Below are positions 26,892 through 35,312 of a stretch of DNA of 64,000 nt, one piece after another. The DNA lies in the NCBI RefSeq assembly GCF_019654975.1, contig NZ_BPEW01000002.1:235406-299405 (forward strand), given 5' to 3'. The translations under genes and the position numbers were made by a program. The notes beneath the pieces are model-generated. The model worked only from the letters and a program-made list of their open reading frames with translations, was not told where the DNA came from and did no database searches. This DNA comes from Shewanella sp. c952 (GTDB lineage Bacteria > Pseudomonadota > Gammaproteobacteria > Enterobacterales > Shewanellaceae). Each line of letters opens with the position of its first letter. The stretch's first letter is position 1.

Positions 26892-29800
26892 CTACGTCTG
26901 CTCTACATTTTTCTGACCATCAAGCCATTTAGATAATTCATCTAATGAGCGCTGCCACAGCTCAAACAGTGCTGGGTGTTGATCTAATTGATAAGCAGCA
27001 GCACTAATTTTGAGCTGTTCGATGTCACGACATTTTGCCGCAAGCGACGTCAATCCCATGCTGGCACTACTGCCCTTTAAGGCATGCAGTACTCGTTCAA
27101 AATCTTCAGGCGCTTTGGCAAGTGTCGCCATATGAGCTTGGCTAGAATCTTGATAAAGGCTAAATAACTCCAGCACGGCCTCTTTACCCAAATAGCCCAT
27201 ATCTTGGGTCAACTGCCCATCATCAAGCAAAGGCTCTAGTTTAGCCTTACTCTTAGCGACACTATCTTGTTCCATCTTTGTACTCGCTCCTATCTCAATC
27301 TGACGCTCTATATCACTTTCTGTATTTACTACGCCTATTTGCCAATCTGTGACACAGCAATCACTATCGGTGGTATCGGGCTCTTTCGCGCAGCCAAGCC
27401 AAACTGACAACGCCTGCATATCCAATGGCTTCATCAACACTTGGTCAAAACCTTTAGCTTGATAGTTTTCCATATCTTCAGCTTGCAGTTGAGCAGTAAA
27501 AGCTGCGATTGGCAGTGTGTGACTTGCTTGTGCATTAATCTGTTGCAGCTCCTCCAATAAACTGACTCCCGAACCATCTCCCAGTTGAATATCAAGCATG
27601 ATGGCATCATATTCGGTGGCTGTTTGCTGGGTGTAGAGCATCCGCGCAGCTTCGCAGCTAGTGGCTAACTTAGAGTCGTGGCCTAAGTGTGCTAGAAACC
27701 CTTGGGCCACCATCGCATTAATCTTGTTATCTTCTACGACCAAAACGTGCTTCGAACTTACCCGTTTAGCCTGTTGTTGCAGTGTTATATCGGGACCTGA
27801 GCAGACCTTTAATGGAAGTGAAAAACCAAAGCAGCTGCCCTCGCCCACTTCACTTTTGACCCATAAAACCCCGGTTTTATCAGTGTTTAAACTCATTAAC
27901 TCGACAAGCTGCTTACTGATCGCAAGACCAAGTCCAGTGCCACGGTCGCGACCTTCACTCACTTCACTGCTATAGGCTTTAAATAAATGTTTCATTGCGC
28001 TCACATCTATTCCGACACCACTGTCTTGAACTTTAAACGTCAGCTCCTGTTGCTCAACCAGCACAGACAGTTCGACCGTACCTTTTGGGGTAAATTTAAT
28101 CGCGTTACCTAGCAGGTTAAACAACACTTGCCGTAATTTGGGACCATCGACGTAAATCCATTTAGGAAGTTCTTTATAGTTGGCCACTAAAGTGAGCCCC
28201 GCCAAACTGGCTCCCGCTAACATAATTGCTGTAACTTCATCCAACAACTGCGCTAAATCAACAGCTCTGGGCTCATTGGCTAACTTACTCTGCTCAAGCC
28301 TAGAGAAATCTAGAATATCATTCAGCACCGTTTGTAACAGCGTACCGCTATACTGCGACAAAGCGAGCATCTGCCTTTGTGCAGGTGGTAACTTGGAGTG
28401 TCCAAGTAATGTTAATGTACCCAATAGCCCATTTAGTGGTGTTCGAATTTCATGACTCATGGTAGCTAAAAACAGTGATTTAGCTTGGTTAGCTTGCTCT
28501 GCCATGTCTCGAGCTAGTACATGACCTTTTGCTTCTCGATCTAACTGCACATTAGCCTCTGCCAACTCTAATGTTCGCGCCTCGACTTTCGCTTCCAAGG
28601 CTTGCTTATGCTCGTATAACTCTTCTGCGGTATCACGCAGTTCAGCTTGCAATTTAAGATTGTGTTCAGTCTTTTGCTTAAACGCTTTAATTGCACTCGC
28701 CATCGCAGCAAGTTCATCATCGCCTTGGGTATCAATAGTCACTGCAGTGTTGCCTAGACTTAACTGCGCTAATGCGTTGGTGGCAGCATTGAGCTTGAGC
28801 GCTATTCCCTGGTAGATCACCTTATAGATAACGAACGCTATCACTAACAGCATGAGTAACCCTGTAAATAACAGGCTTACTTTCGACCAGCTCAGTTGGT
28901 TAAGGTAATCGCTTCTGGCATTATCAGCTTCAATACGCTGCGTGCGCATTGCGCTATCTACAGCGCCATTTAGCGCATCGAGTTTATCGGTGAGAGCCTG
29001 TAGTTGTAACTCTTGAGCTTGGTTTAATTGAGTATGCTGCTTTTGCAGCAAGAGGCTTTGTGGCAAGGATTGTAAAATAGTGACCTGCTTTGCAAACGCC
29101 TTGGCACGCACGGGGTCGCGTATAATGTTAGATAAGCGGGTTAAAGAAGCGAAGTAGCGTACACCGGCGTCAGAATTTGGATCATTTAACCCAGACAGTG
29201 ACACACCAAGTTGTGCTAACTGACTGTCATTTTTAGCTAATGAATTAAATACTGTGCTATCCAACTCTGGAGACTGAAACACCTGCCCCATCAACGCTAT
29301 GTTATGCACGATTTTCAGTGCTCGGTTAAGTCGCTCTTGAATATCGATATCTTGCTCTATCAAACTATCGAGTAATATGGAGGTTTGCTCAGCGCCCACA
29401 GCTTGCGGGTAAGCTAAACTGAGCTTAGACAGAATACCCGAATCGACAATCGCAAGTTCCGCCAACAATAACTCAGTACTTTGATTCGAGGACTCCACCA
29501 GCGCTTTACCTTGTAACTGCAATTGGTAACCAGCCAAAATGCGCTGACCAACTTGCTCCCCAAGCAAGGATAGATCGCCAATAATGTCCGACGCGCTTTG
29601 CTCAAGGCTTAGATCAAAGTTCACATCTAGCGCTTTAAGTACTTTAATTGCATTTAACATAGCAGCACTGTTAATTGATAGTTTCCGCCCAATTAATTGC
29701 CGCTGCGACTCTTGCTCAGATTGTCCAAGTCGCTTAGCATTTTCGGCCAGAGCATTACTTGATAGCACCAACTGACGAGCGGCTTCAGATGCAGGCAACG

Positions 29801-29981
29801 CCCTATCGTAAAGATACTTGTCAGCCTGCTGTACCCAGTGCAGACTTAAGCTGCCAAGAGAGACTAATAACAGTAACAACAGCGCCAATAAACTGAAGGC
29901 CAGCATTAAGCGACCAATAAGGCTCTTTCTTGATAAAGATAATCTGGGCCGCGGCAATAAGGATAATGACAAAGGACTCAC
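26892..29981 (-). CDS. torS: TMAO sensor hybrid histidine kinase TorS, 1029 aa
   Basis: Unorthodox kinase of the Tor system. Order: membrane helix (about 22-48), a long helical periplasmic sensor (about 50-365), second helix (about 367-390), HAMP and coiled coil (about 390-500), HisKA with phospho-His510 in ATMSHEIRTPLNG, and an ATPase domain with NLLGNAIKF, DSGVGID and GTGLGLAIS. A receiver follows with Asp in MLDIQLGDGSG, then a C-terminal HPt with His in LHALKGSSASMG. It phosphorylates TorR when TorT reports TMAO. The start is GTG at 29981. torT is divergent, 72 bases away. Length and order match TorS of E. coli. Confidence 0.92.
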   Translation of the reverse strand: MSPLSLSLLPRPRLSLSRKSLIGRLMLAFSLLALLLLLLVSLGSLSLHWVQQADKYLYDRALPASEAARQLVLSSNALAENAKRLGQSEQESQRQLIGRKLSINSAAMLNAIKVLKALDVNFDLSLEQSASDIIGDLSLLGEQVGQRILAGYQLQLQGKALVESSNQSTELLLAELAIVDSGILSKLSLAYPQAVGAEQTSILLDSLIEQDIDIQERLNRALKIVHNIALMGQVFQSPELDSTVFNSLAKNDSQLAQLGVSLSGLNDPNSDAGVRYFASLTRLSNIIRDPVRAKAFAKQVTILQSLPQSLLLQKQHTQLNQAQELQLQALTDKLDALNGAVDSAMRTQRIEADNARSDYLNQLSWSKVSLLFTGLLMLLVIAFVIYKVIYQGIALKLNAATNALAQLSLGNTAVTIDTQGDDELAAMASAIKAFKQKTEHNLKLQAELRDTAEELYEHKQALEAKVEARTLELAEANVQLDREAKGHVLARDMAEQANQAKSLFLATMSHEIRTPLNGLLGTLTLLGHSKLPPAQRQMLALSQYSGTLLQTVLNDILDFSRLEQSKLANEPRAVDLAQLLDEVTAIMLAGASLAGLTLVANYKELPKWIYVDGPKLRQVLFNLLGNAIKFTPKGTVELSVLVEQQELTFKVQDSGVGIDVSAMKHLFKAYSSEVSEGRDRGTGLGLAISKQLVELMSLNTDKTGVLWVKSEVGEGSCFGFSLPLKVCSGPDITLQQQAKRVSSKHVLVVEDNKINAMVAQGFLAHLGHDSKLATSCEAARMLYTQQTATEYDAIMLDIQLGDGSGVSLLEELQQINAQASHTLPIAAFTAQLQAEDMENYQAKGFDQVLMKPLDMQALSVWLGCAKEPDTTDSDCCVTDWQIGVVNTESDIERQIEIGASTKMEQDSVAKSKAKLEPLLDDGQLTQDMGYLGKEAVLELFSLYQDSSQAHMATLAKAPEDFERVLHALKGSSASMGLTSLAAKCRDIEQLKISAAAYQLDQHPALFELWQRSLDELSKWLDGQKNVEQT

Positions 29982-30053
29982 TCTTCTACGCTATGCTGTT
30001 ACAATATCGAACATTAGTATCTAACATTAGCACGAAACAAAGGGATGTTAACT

Positions 30054-31118
30054 ATGGCGAAAGCTTTACTGCAATGGAAAAGCCTACTGCTTGTACTGTC
30101 ACTCGCCAGTCCATTAGTCAATGCAGCAGTTACCGTGTCTACATGGTCGCTTGAGCTGCGACAGCCCTTTGATCAAACCATTCAGCAAACAACATCAATA
30201 CAATATACTCCACTAGCTCAAGCCAAAAAAGACTGGCGTATTTGCGTGTTAATGCCGCACTTAAAAGATAGCTACTGGACTGGTATTAACTATGGTTTAG
30301 TCGCGCAAGCTAAAAAGCTGAACCTGCATCTAGCAGTGTTTGAAGCCGGTGGATATTACGCCCTGGACAAACAATTAAGTCAGCTCGACAGCTGCATGAA
30401 ACACAACTACGATGCGATCTTACTTGGCGCTGTTCGCCCAGACATACTCGATTTTTACAAACCACCTGTCAACAAACCCATTATCGCCTTAGTCAACCGT
30501 TTAGATAGCAAACAAGTTAACACCCGGATCGGGGTAAACTGGTATCAAATGGGTTTTCAAGCGGGTCAATATATACGTAAGCAAACCTCGAAACCCACCC
30601 AAGTTGCGCTGTTAGCGGGCCCCGATAAGCAAGGCGGCAGTGGTTTAGTTGAACAGGGGTTAACCGCTGCGCTGGTCGACAGCCAAGTGACCATTTCAGC
30701 TGTGCGTCATGCTGACAACAATCGTAATTTGTATCGCGATGAAATTGAGAGTCTCCTAAGCAGCCAAACACCACAATATATTTTAGGCAGTGCAGTAGCC
30801 ATTGAAGCTGCTGTCGCTATTTTAAGGCAGCTGCAACTTGAAGATGATATCAAACTGGTTAGCAGTTACCTCTCACCTGCCATCCTTCGTGGGATCTATC
30901 GGGACCGGGTTGAGTTTAGTAATGATGACTTAGTCGTCATACAAGGTATGCTCGCCATTGATGTGGCAGTAAAAGAGCTTCAAGGCGCAGCAGCCTTTGG
31001 TGATATTGGCCCAAAAATTCAGAGCCAGAGTATCGGTAATATAAATAAGCAGGTACTAAAAACCAGCTTAGCACCGGCTGACTATTATCCGATTTATCGC
31101 GTTAACGGAATCGACTAA
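30054..31118 (+). CDS. torT: TMAO-sensing periplasmic protein TorT, 354 aa
   Basis: Periplasmic binding protein of the type-I fold that binds TMAO and contacts the TorS sensor domain. The signal peptide ends near residue 24 (PLVNAAVTVS). The mature part begins with the TorT-like segment VSTWSLELRQPFDQ. It continues with WRICVLMPHLKDSYWTGINYGL and ends APADYYPIYRVNGID. Met at 30045 is also in frame, but AGGG directly abuts it. From 30054 the same AGGG has a normal nine-base spacing, so I chose 30054. The gene lies between torS and torR and is convergent with torR. Confidence 0.9.
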   Translation: MAKALLQWKSLLLVLSLASPLVNAAVTVSTWSLELRQPFDQTIQQTTSIQYTPLAQAKKDWRICVLMPHLKDSYWTGINYGLVAQAKKLNLHLAVFEAGGYYALDKQLSQLDSCMKHNYDAILLGAVRPDILDFYKPPVNKPIIALVNRLDSKQVNTRIGVNWYQMGFQAGQYIRKQTSKPTQVALLAGPDKQGGSGLVEQGLTAALVDSQVTISAVRHADNNRNLYRDEIESLLSSQTPQYILGSAVAIEAAVAILRQLQLEDDIKLVSSYLSPAILRGIYRDRVEFSNDDLVVIQGMLAIDVAVKELQGAAAFGDIGPKIQSQSIGNINKQVLKTSLAPADYYPIYRVNGID

Positions 31119-31154
31119 TTAGCTTTATTATTTTCGCTCAACTAAACGTTAGCC

Positions 31155-31865
31155 CTAATCTTTAACTTTGGCGGCAAACAGATAGCCTTCACCATGTACA
31201 GTAACAAACAGCTCAGCAGATAATTTGTTGCGCAATCGTCTGATGATGACGTCGATGGTTCTGTCATTAACATCTTGGTTACGGTGGCTAGTTTGCTGCA
31301 TAAGTCGGTCTCGAGACAGCACTTGTTGCGGATGCAGTGCAAAAGCGGTGAGCAGTTCAAATTCAGCCTTGGTGAGCTTAATGAGGTCACCATTACAACT
31401 TAATTGGCGACTATTCAGTTCTAATATGTAGTCATTAAAGGCAATGATGTTGTCATTTGGGTCAGCTTGAGCAGCGCTTTCATCTTTCGCTTTTTGCACT
31501 AAAGATATGCGCCACAGTAGGTTTTTAACTCTGACTAACAGCTCTCTTAACTCGAACGGTTTGGTGACGTAATCATCTGCGCCCATCTCCAAACCAACGA
31601 TTTTATCGATGGTCTCATCGCGGCCAGTCACTAAGATGATCCCCACATCACCACGGCTGCGCAATTCGCGAGCAAGGCTTAAGCCATCTGTGCCTGGTAG
31701 GTTAATATCGAGCATGACTAAATCGATGTGTTGCCGCTCAAACTCATGCCACATCTGCTCACCATCTTGAGCTTCGACGACTTGATAGCCCTCTTTCTCA
31801 AAATAGCCTTTTAATCTAGCCCTAATGACAGCTTCGTCATCAACAACCAGCACCCTATAACCCAT
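31155..31865 (-). CDS. torR: TMAO response regulator TorR, 236 aa
   Basis: OmpR-type regulator. The receiver domain has the acidic pair DDE (about 9-11), phospho-Asp in MLDINLPG (about 53) and Lys in DDYVTKPFELRELLVRVKNLLWR, almost the wording of E. coli TorR. The C-terminal winged helix ends LRNKLSAELFVTVHGEGYLFAA, again TorR-like. It activates TMAO reductase genes and, in Shewanella, torF. It is convergent with torT. No torCAD/torECAD structural operon lies in this window, so the targets must be elsewhere apart from torF. Confidence 0.93.
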   Translation of the reverse strand: MGYRVLVVDDEAVIRARLKGYFEKEGYQVVEAQDGEQMWHEFERQHIDLVMLDINLPGTDGLSLARELRSRGDVGIILVTGRDETIDKIVGLEMGADDYVTKPFELRELLVRVKNLLWRISLVQKAKDESAAQADPNDNIIAFNDYILELNSRQLSCNGDLIKLTKAEFELLTAFALHPQQVLSRDRLMQQTSHRNQDVNDRTIDVIIRRLRNKLSAELFVTVHGEGYLFAAKVKD

Positions 31866-32118
31866 ATATCACCCCTACCAACCGCTTCCAAAAACTGTTT
31901 CGGTACTTTGCTTCACTGTATTAACACCACATTATATACCTGTTCGATCTTAAGATGCCTGCTTTCAGTGACAATGAAAAGTGATTTAGACAAGGCTTCG
32001 ATCGCCGTGCAATTATACATAACTTAGCCGCTAACACACGTCGTATGCACTCAATCTGACCCACTACAGATTAATACTCCAGCGTTACTTTCAGCTTAGG
32101 TTACCCGTGATAACAAAA

Positions 32119-32140
32119 AGCCGACTCTATTAAGTCGGCT
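32119..32140 (-). terminator. Terminator of torF
   Basis: Arms AGCCGACT (32119-32126) and AGTCGGCT (32133-32140). Read on the reverse strand the stem is followed by TTTTTG. It lies 19 bases past the torF stop. Confidence 0.88.
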
Positions 32141-32158
32141 GTTATATGAGGGTATAGA

Positions 32159-32905
32159 TTAAAAACTCTTACTTAAGCCAAAGACCACACGATCATCAAA
32201 GATCTCTGTTTGCGTGCCATACACTAAGTGTGATTCATCAACTGAGCTACCGTGGTAACGCAAGTCAAAATTTAAACCAACGTAGCTGGCTTCAACACCT
32301 AAGTTCCAATGTGTCCAGCCTTCAGCGCCTTCACCATCAAGATCTTGGTAACCGAACGACCCTGAAACCTTAATACCGTTGTTAAAGTCATAGCTTGGAT
32401 GAACTGCGTAGTTAACGCCCTGCCAACCCTCTACGCCAAACCAGTCGTCAATAGTTGGAGTCACTTCTAAGGTGACATTCGCCTGACCAAACTGCTTACC
32501 AACCTTGACCCATAATTCAGTGTAGTTCGAGTAAGAAGCGCCCGGATAAAGATATGAAAACACCATAACATCATACGTCACACCACTATCACCAAAGCTG
32601 CCAGCTTTGCCAATATAAGGAGCTGTGACTATTTCGAGGTTAGGATCTGCAAACTTAATGTTTGATGCAAAAACGCCGGTGTACCAACCATCATCGTTAC
32701 CCCAACCTAACGTGCCCTGTACAACGGGAACATCGCCATCCATTGTTTCGGACTCGCCGCGAAAAACGTAATCAGTAGCAAACTTAACGTTACCGCTTAG
32801 CTGGCCACCAAATAGCTCATTGTTATCGGCTGCAATTGCAGTACCCATTGAAGTCGCCGTTAGGCTTGCAAGCATCAAAGCGTGTGCAGTTTTCATAATC
32901 ATCAT
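32159..32905 (-). CDS. torF: TorF-family putative porin, 248 aa
   Basis: The signal peptide ends near TAIAA (about residue 26). The mature protein has the TorF family pattern: LSGNVKFATDYVFRGESETM near 37, DDGWYTGVFASNIKF near 70, and a barrel ending FDDRVVFGLSKSF, with a C-terminal Phe as in outer-membrane proteins. In Shewanella oneidensis torF is known as a TorR-controlled gene; its exact function is not settled. Here it lies next to torR and has three phased Tor-box-like sites and a palindrome in front. ATG at 32905 and downstream Met2/Met4 are all possible starts. Confidence 0.88.
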   Translation of the reverse strand: MMIMKTAHALMLASLTATSMGTAIAADNNELFGGQLSGNVKFATDYVFRGESETMDGDVPVVQGTLGWGNDDGWYTGVFASNIKFADPNLEIVTAPYIGKAGSFGDSGVTYDVMVFSYLYPGASYSNYTELWVKVGKQFGQANVTLEVTPTIDDWFGVEGWQGVNYAVHPSYDFNNGIKVSGSFGYQDLDGEGAEGWTHWNLGVEASYVGLNFDLRYHGSSVDESHLVYGTQTEIFDDRVVFGLSKSF

Positions 32906-32932
32906 CCCATTGTGTTATTTGAGACAAATGTT

Positions 32933-32961
32933 ACTCCCAAGTTATTAATAACTTTGGGAGT
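32933..32961. promoter_or_regulatory. Near-perfect palindrome upstream of torF
   Basis: A 29-base sequence beginning ACTCCCAA and ending TTGGGAGT, palindromic except for one bulged base. It lies 28-56 bases before the torF start, between the Tor boxes and the gene. It could be an operator or an mRNA leader hairpin. Confidence 0.5.
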
Positions 32962-32963
32962 AG

Positions 32964-33001
32964 ATATGAACCAATAAACCAACAATATGAAAAAATATGA
33001 A
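32964..33001 (-). promoter_or_regulatory. Three Tor-box-like sites upstream of torF
   Basis: On the reverse strand TTCATAT occurs three times (plus-strand ATATGAA at 32964-32970, 32985-32991 and 32995-33001). The spacings are 21 and 10 bases, about two and one helical turns. TorR boxes have the consensus CTGTTCATAT; the best copy here (TGGTTCATAT) matches eight of ten. Confidence 0.7.
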
Positions 33002-33021
33002 TGCTGTTTATAGCATTGCGA

Positions 33022-33855
33022 TCATCCAGCCTTTTGTAGCAACAAACCTTTCAGCTCTTCTATCTGCTGTTTCAGCTCTGCGACATCGGCTGCACTCGCT
33101 GGTTTGTCACTTGCAGGGATATCAGCATTGGCTTCATCTTCAGCACGCATTGCTGCGGTTTCTTGAGTCATCACATCAAGCACTGCACCGACCATCATGT
33201 TTAAAAATACAAAAGCCGTCAGAAAAATAAAGCTCAAATAATAGAGCCAGCTTAAAGGGTATACCGCCATGGTTTCGTACATTACCGAGGTCCATGACTC
33301 AAAGGTCGACACCCTAAATAGCGTTAACATCGCCACAGAGACATCGCCCCATAGAAAATCATTAATATTTGCAAACAGCATGCTACCAATAGCGCCATAG
33401 ATATAGAAAATCACAAACATTAACAGCGCGATATATCCCATTCTTGGTATCGCTTTTAGCAGAGCGTTTACCAGCATTCTTAGCTCTGGGATCATCGATA
33501 CCAAACGCAACACTCTGAAAATACGCAATAGCCTTGCCAATAGGATTGCCGAGCCACCAGCAGGGATCAAGCTGCCTATCACAATGATGGTATCGAAAAT
33601 ATTCCAACCATTGCTAAAAAAGCGTTTCGGGCCATCGCTTGCTAGAAATCGAATAACAATCTCAATGGCAAAAAATACAGTGATACCAAGATCAAGCAGC
33701 ACCAGACTTTTTTCCATCCACCCTGGTAGATGATAGGTATGTGCCCCTATTGAGAGAGCCGAGACTATGATGACAAAAATGACAAAGCCTTGAAAAGCTT
33801 TGCTGTTATCGATGAGTTTTAATTTAGACTGAAGAGCTGAGACATTGGCGAGCAC
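33022..33855 (-). CDS. BacNaV-type voltage-gated sodium channel, 277 aa
   Basis: Six membrane segments with the ion-transport domain. S4 carries Arg at every third position in LLARLLRIFRVLRLVSM (about 105-121). The pore and selectivity filter read RVSTFESWTSV (near 180-190), close to the TLESW of NaChBac. Here Phe replaces Leu before Glu, as in other marine channels. S6 is FLTAFVFLNMMVGAVLDVM. The C-terminus ends in a coiled coil (DVAELKQQIEELKGLL), the tetramer-forming helix of this family. It should be a homotetrameric Na+ channel in the inner membrane, perhaps linked to motility or pH. It is upstream of, and on the same strand as, torF, but the Tor boxes lie between. Confidence 0.93.
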   Translation of the reverse strand: MLANVSALQSKLKLIDNSKAFQGFVIFVIIVSALSIGAHTYHLPGWMEKSLVLLDLGITVFFAIEIVIRFLASDGPKRFFSNGWNIFDTIIVIGSLIPAGGSAILLARLLRIFRVLRLVSMIPELRMLVNALLKAIPRMGYIALLMFVIFYIYGAIGSMLFANINDFLWGDVSVAMLTLFRVSTFESWTSVMYETMAVYPLSWLYYLSFIFLTAFVFLNMMVGAVLDVMTQETAAMRAEDEANADIPASDKPASAADVAELKQQIEELKGLLLQKAG

Positions 33856-33993
33856 TTACGGTTCCTCGAGTTAAGCGGAGATAGGTCTATAAAAGAGAGT
33901 CATTTCCCCGAATAATCGAGGATCGCGAAGTTTAATCAGTAATACTTAATTTGGCGTTAATTTTTAGCCAATATTGAGTTTAATCCAGCTTAG

Positions 33994-34296
33994 TTACGAC
34001 TCGTTAAGGATAACTTCTATCTGTGCCACATTACTCTTCACCCAATCACTTTTAATTGGGCCCCAATCGGCAATTTTGTAGTAACCCGCATTATTACGCT
34101 CGCCATCTTGCACAAACTCACACTCAATGCCGAGATCAATAAACGCAGCAATGGCATCTTGCAGCGTTCTTCTAGGCATATTGGTTAGCTTATGTAGCGA
34201 CAACAAGTTGTGTTTATCGGTGCTTATTTGATGGGCGATAAAAAGCTTTCGATAAAATGCTTTTTGTTGCTTTGACACGGTTTTATGAGGGTTCAT
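33994..34296 (-). CDS. Winged helix-turn-helix domain protein, 100 aa
   Basis: A small DNA-binding-like protein. The segment LLSLHKLTNMPRRTLQDAIAAF (about 31-52) reads as a helix-turn-helix, and the following FVQDGERNNAGYYKIADWG (about 62-80) as a beta wing. This resembles the HTH_43 group of short winged-helix proteins, whose role is not known. It has no ligand or receiver domain. It is divergent from the PH-domain pair. Confidence 0.7.
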   Translation of the reverse strand: MNPHKTVSKQQKAFYRKLFIAHQISTDKHNLLSLHKLTNMPRRTLQDAIAAFIDLGIECEFVQDGERNNAGYYKIADWGPIKSDWVKSNVAQIEVILNES

Positions 34297-34457
34297 TTAG
34301 TTTTATCTTCAAAAAGTTATAGCCGCTAAATTACGTTATCCATAGTAAATAACAAGTCATTAGGTTCCTTTAGTGGACCAAAATGTTGCCAAATATGTCT
34401 CACGCTGGCAGTGAATTGCCAGATACTGATATAGTCGCTGAAGTTAAGGCGTGTTAC

Positions 34458-35312
34458 ATGAGTATTGAAATGGATGATTCACACTTGGAAAATACCACCA
34501 CAGCAGCAGAGTCACAAAACAAACCTGAACAACGCGATAATACTGCCGATACTCAGCATGCAGCTGAAGATGCGGCTTATGCGACACATCATTTAGTCGC
34601 TCAAGCGCAATGGCAAGGCTTTGAAGAGGTTGAGCTACAAAGGATTGATGAACGCTATTACACCCAAGTGCTCTATGAGAGTTTATTCATTGCATTAATT
34701 GGCGTTATTATCGCCTCACTCGCTACCATTTTACCCGGTGTACTGAGCGTTACTTATGTCATCCTCGTCATCACCGCTGTTCTGCTGCTAATGTTTGCCA
34801 TTGGTTATCTTAGTCATAGGCAAGCACAAAAGCTGGGCTATGGTGTATGTGAACATGAATTTTTAATGGAGAAGGGTCTCTGGTGGCATAAACGCATCTC
34901 GCTGCCCTACTCGAGATTGCAGCATGTGAGTCTGTCTCAGGGTCCACTGCAGCGGCACTTTAATCTATTTACCTTAAAATGTTTTAGCGCTGGTAGCGGC
35001 AGCGCAGAAATAGAACTTCCCGGTATAGAACAACATACCGCCGAGCACTTACGCCAACACTTACTCGCTCAAGCAGCCAAAGCCCACTTAACCGATCCAC
35101 AGCAAGCAGATACAGAACTAAGCGATGACCAAACAGAAGTCATCGATAGAACAGATGAACTCGCCGCGGCGCAGTTAACAATAAAAGAAGTCAATCTGCA
35201 GCAAGCTGATATAGAGAAAAGCGATACCCAAACTACAGTTTCAGATTGCACAGATGAGCTCGCAACTAAGTCGTCAGCAGTAAAAGAGCCAGAGGCGCGC
35301 CATGAGCAATAA
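34458..35312 (+). CDS. YdbS-like bacterial PH-domain membrane protein with acidic tail, 284 aa
   Basis: Two adjacent membrane helices (about residues 68-115 from the chosen start) are followed by a bacterial PH domain (bPH2) with LMEKGLWWHKRISLPYSRLQHVSLSQGPLQRHF, the YdbS signature. The acidic C-terminal tail contains a direct duplication: QQADTELSDDQTEV and QQADIEKSDTQTTV begin 33 codons (99 bases) apart. The gene overlaps the YdbT-like gene by 11 bases, so the two form an operon; such pairs are inner-membrane proteins of unknown exact role. ATG at 34383 is also in frame; I chose 34458 because AAGG lies eight bases upstream, while 34383 has no ribosome binding site. Confidence 0.75.
   Translation: MSIEMDDSHLENTTTAAESQNKPEQRDNTADTQHAAEDAAYATHHLVAQAQWQGFEEVELQRIDERYYTQVLYESLFIALIGVIIASLATILPGVLSVTYVILVITAVLLLMFAIGYLSHRQAQKLGYGVCEHEFLMEKGLWWHKRISLPYSRLQHVSLSQGPLQRHFNLFTLKCFSAGSGSAEIELPGIEQHTAEHLRQHLLAQAAKAHLTDPQQADTELSDDQTEVIDRTDELAAAQLTIKEVNLQQADIEKSDTQTTVSDCTDELATKSSAVKEPEARHEQ

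Noticed and set aside
31866..32112. Tor box upstream of torR (CTGTTCGATC near 31940)
   Set aside because: Only six of ten bases match and no second copy is phased with it, so autoregulation is not called.
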